A stretch of 7,654 nucleotides of DNA from positions 1 through 7,654 of the forward strand of contig JAIVJE010000446.1 in assembly GCA_020200195.1 (NCBI GenBank), given 5' to 3'. This stretch comes from Acidobacteriota bacterium (GTDB lineage: Bacteria > Acidobacteriota > Vicinamibacteria > Vicinamibacterales > 2-12-FULL-66-21). A model generated the notes under the pieces. It saw nothing but the letters and a program-made list of their open reading frames with translations, was not told the DNA's origin and did not search any database. The stretch's first letter is position 1. Every line of letters begins with the position of its first letter. Below are positions 6,982 through 7,654 of this stretch, piece by piece. Position numbers and translations under genes: made by a program.

Positions 6982-7654
6982 CAGCTCGATTTGTACATCG
7001 GAATACGGACGCTGCCGCGCGCCTCCTGCAACGCCAGCGCGACGGCGCCGACTGCGGGTTCCCGATCGAGCCGGAACGCCACGCTACCGGGCGCCGCGAC
7101 CGGCAGCCGCCGGACCAGCTCCTGCTCCAGCCAGGGCACGGCGCGGAAGATACCTCCTGCCAGCACGAATGGAAACGGGCTGCCCGGCAGACCGAGCCTC
7201 ATAGCGACGGACACGGCTGCGGACTCGAGCTCGTCGGCCGCCGCTCGAAGGATGCCGATCGCCGCCCTGTCGCCTTCGCCGAACGCCGCCTGCACGCACT
7301 TGGCCAGAGCGCCGATGGCGGCCGGCTTCAGATTGCTGTGGTACACCTGACGGATAAGTCCCTGTGCCTGCGTCACGCCAAAGTGATGCAGGAGTAATGG
7401 CGTCAGCTTCGTGCGGGGGCCGCGCTGGTCGGACTCGCGCAGCACCGCGCGGAGGGCGGCACGGCCGATCCAGTAGCCACTCCCCTCATCGCCCAGTACG
7501 TATCCCCACCCGCCCGAGCGCGCACCCTCCCCCGCCGCGTTCCGCCCGTATGCGATCGAACCCGTGCCAGAGATGATCACGACGCCGGGAGCGCCGGGAG
7601 CGCCTGCCTCCAGCGCGACGAGCGCATCGTTGACCACGAGCACCCGCGCCTGGT
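6981..7654 (-). CDS. BadF/BadG-type amino-sugar kinase (GlcNAc or MurNAc/GlcNAc kinase), C-terminal part
   Basis: About 223 C-terminal residues of an ASKHA-fold kinase of the BadF/BadG/BcrA/BcrD family; the N-terminus with the first phosphate loop lies beyond the right edge. The visible frame runs through to the last base, so a GTG near 7643 is internal rather than the start. Motifs: VLVVNDALVALEAG (a conserved Asp region), GVVIISGTGSIAYGRN (phosphate 2 loop), SGGWGYVLGDEGSGYWIGRAAL (the signature of N-acetylglucosamine kinases), VLAGGIF (adenosine motif) and EPAVGAVALAL near the end. The family includes GlcNAc kinases and the clostridial MurK, which phosphorylates both MurNAc and GlcNAc. Coupling to nagB and closeness to murQ make an amino-sugar substrate very likely, but the sequence does not decide between GlcNAc only and both sugars. 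The stop TGA (6983-6981) overlaps the nagB start by one base. Confidence 0.85.
   Translation of the reverse strand, partial: QARVLVVNDALVALEAGAPGAPGVVIISGTGSIAYGRNAAGEGARSGGWGYVLGDEGSGYWIGRAALRAVLRESDQRGPRTKLTPLLLHHFGVTQAQGLIRQVYHSNLKPAAIGALAKCVQAAFGEGDRAAIGILRAAADELESAAVSVAMRLGLPGSPFPFVLAGGIFRAVPWLEQELVRRLPVAAPGSVAFRLDREPAVGAVALALQEARGSVRIPMYKSS

Overview
The window is a GC-rich, gene-dense stretch of a bacterial chromosome. I infer an Acidobacteriota-like organism, possibly of the Vicinamibacteria type. The reasons are the base composition, a Tat-exported TldD/TldE pair placed behind a MoxR-DUF58-BatA operon, and a purine-rich spacer. No 16S or other marker gene is present, so this placement is weak. 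No RNA gene, CRISPR array, insertion sequence or integration site was seen.

Left part, minus strand (5070 down to 1): one operon transcribed leftwards. It encodes a MoxR AAA+ ATPase, a DUF58 (vWA-like) protein, a BatA-type membrane protein, a Tat-signal TldD-family metalloprotease and the beginning of a TldE/PmbA partner cut by the window edge. Gaps are short: 21 nt, a 4-nt ATGA overlap, 12 nt and 50 nt. MoxR/vWA systems usually act as chaperones at or near the membrane, so an envelope maintenance or protein maturation role together with the exported TldD/E protease is plausible but inferred.

Three of the four complete genes in this operon (moxR, batA, tldD) are split by a single frameshift. 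Two of these lie exactly in CCCC runs and one in a CG/CTCG repeat. The fourth gene (DUF58) appears to lack about 17 residues at a conserved position. Conserved motifs continue on both sides of every lesion, so assembly indel error is the simplest reading. Recent decay of the operon is the alternative.

Right part: amino-sugar and cell-wall recycling. murQ (plus strand, 5240-6181) is divergent from moxR and has a good sigma70-type promoter. It faces nagB and a BadF-type sugar kinase (minus strand, 6981-6229 and 7654-6981), whose frames overlap by one base. Together they can take N-acetylmuramic acid and N-acetylglucosamine towards fructose-6-phosphate: the kinase phosphorylates the sugar, MurQ removes the lactyl ether and NagB deaminates and isomerises. 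The deacetylase NagA is not in the window. These three genes are intact as far as visible.

The most unusual non-coding element is a polypurine, G-quadruplex-capable repeat that fills almost the whole spacer between tldD and tldE. The moxR/murQ divergent region carries two inverted repeats next to the murQ promoter. Nothing in the window demonstrates a wholly new system. The coupling of a MoxR/Bat module to an exported TldD/E pair is the best candidate for something under-described.
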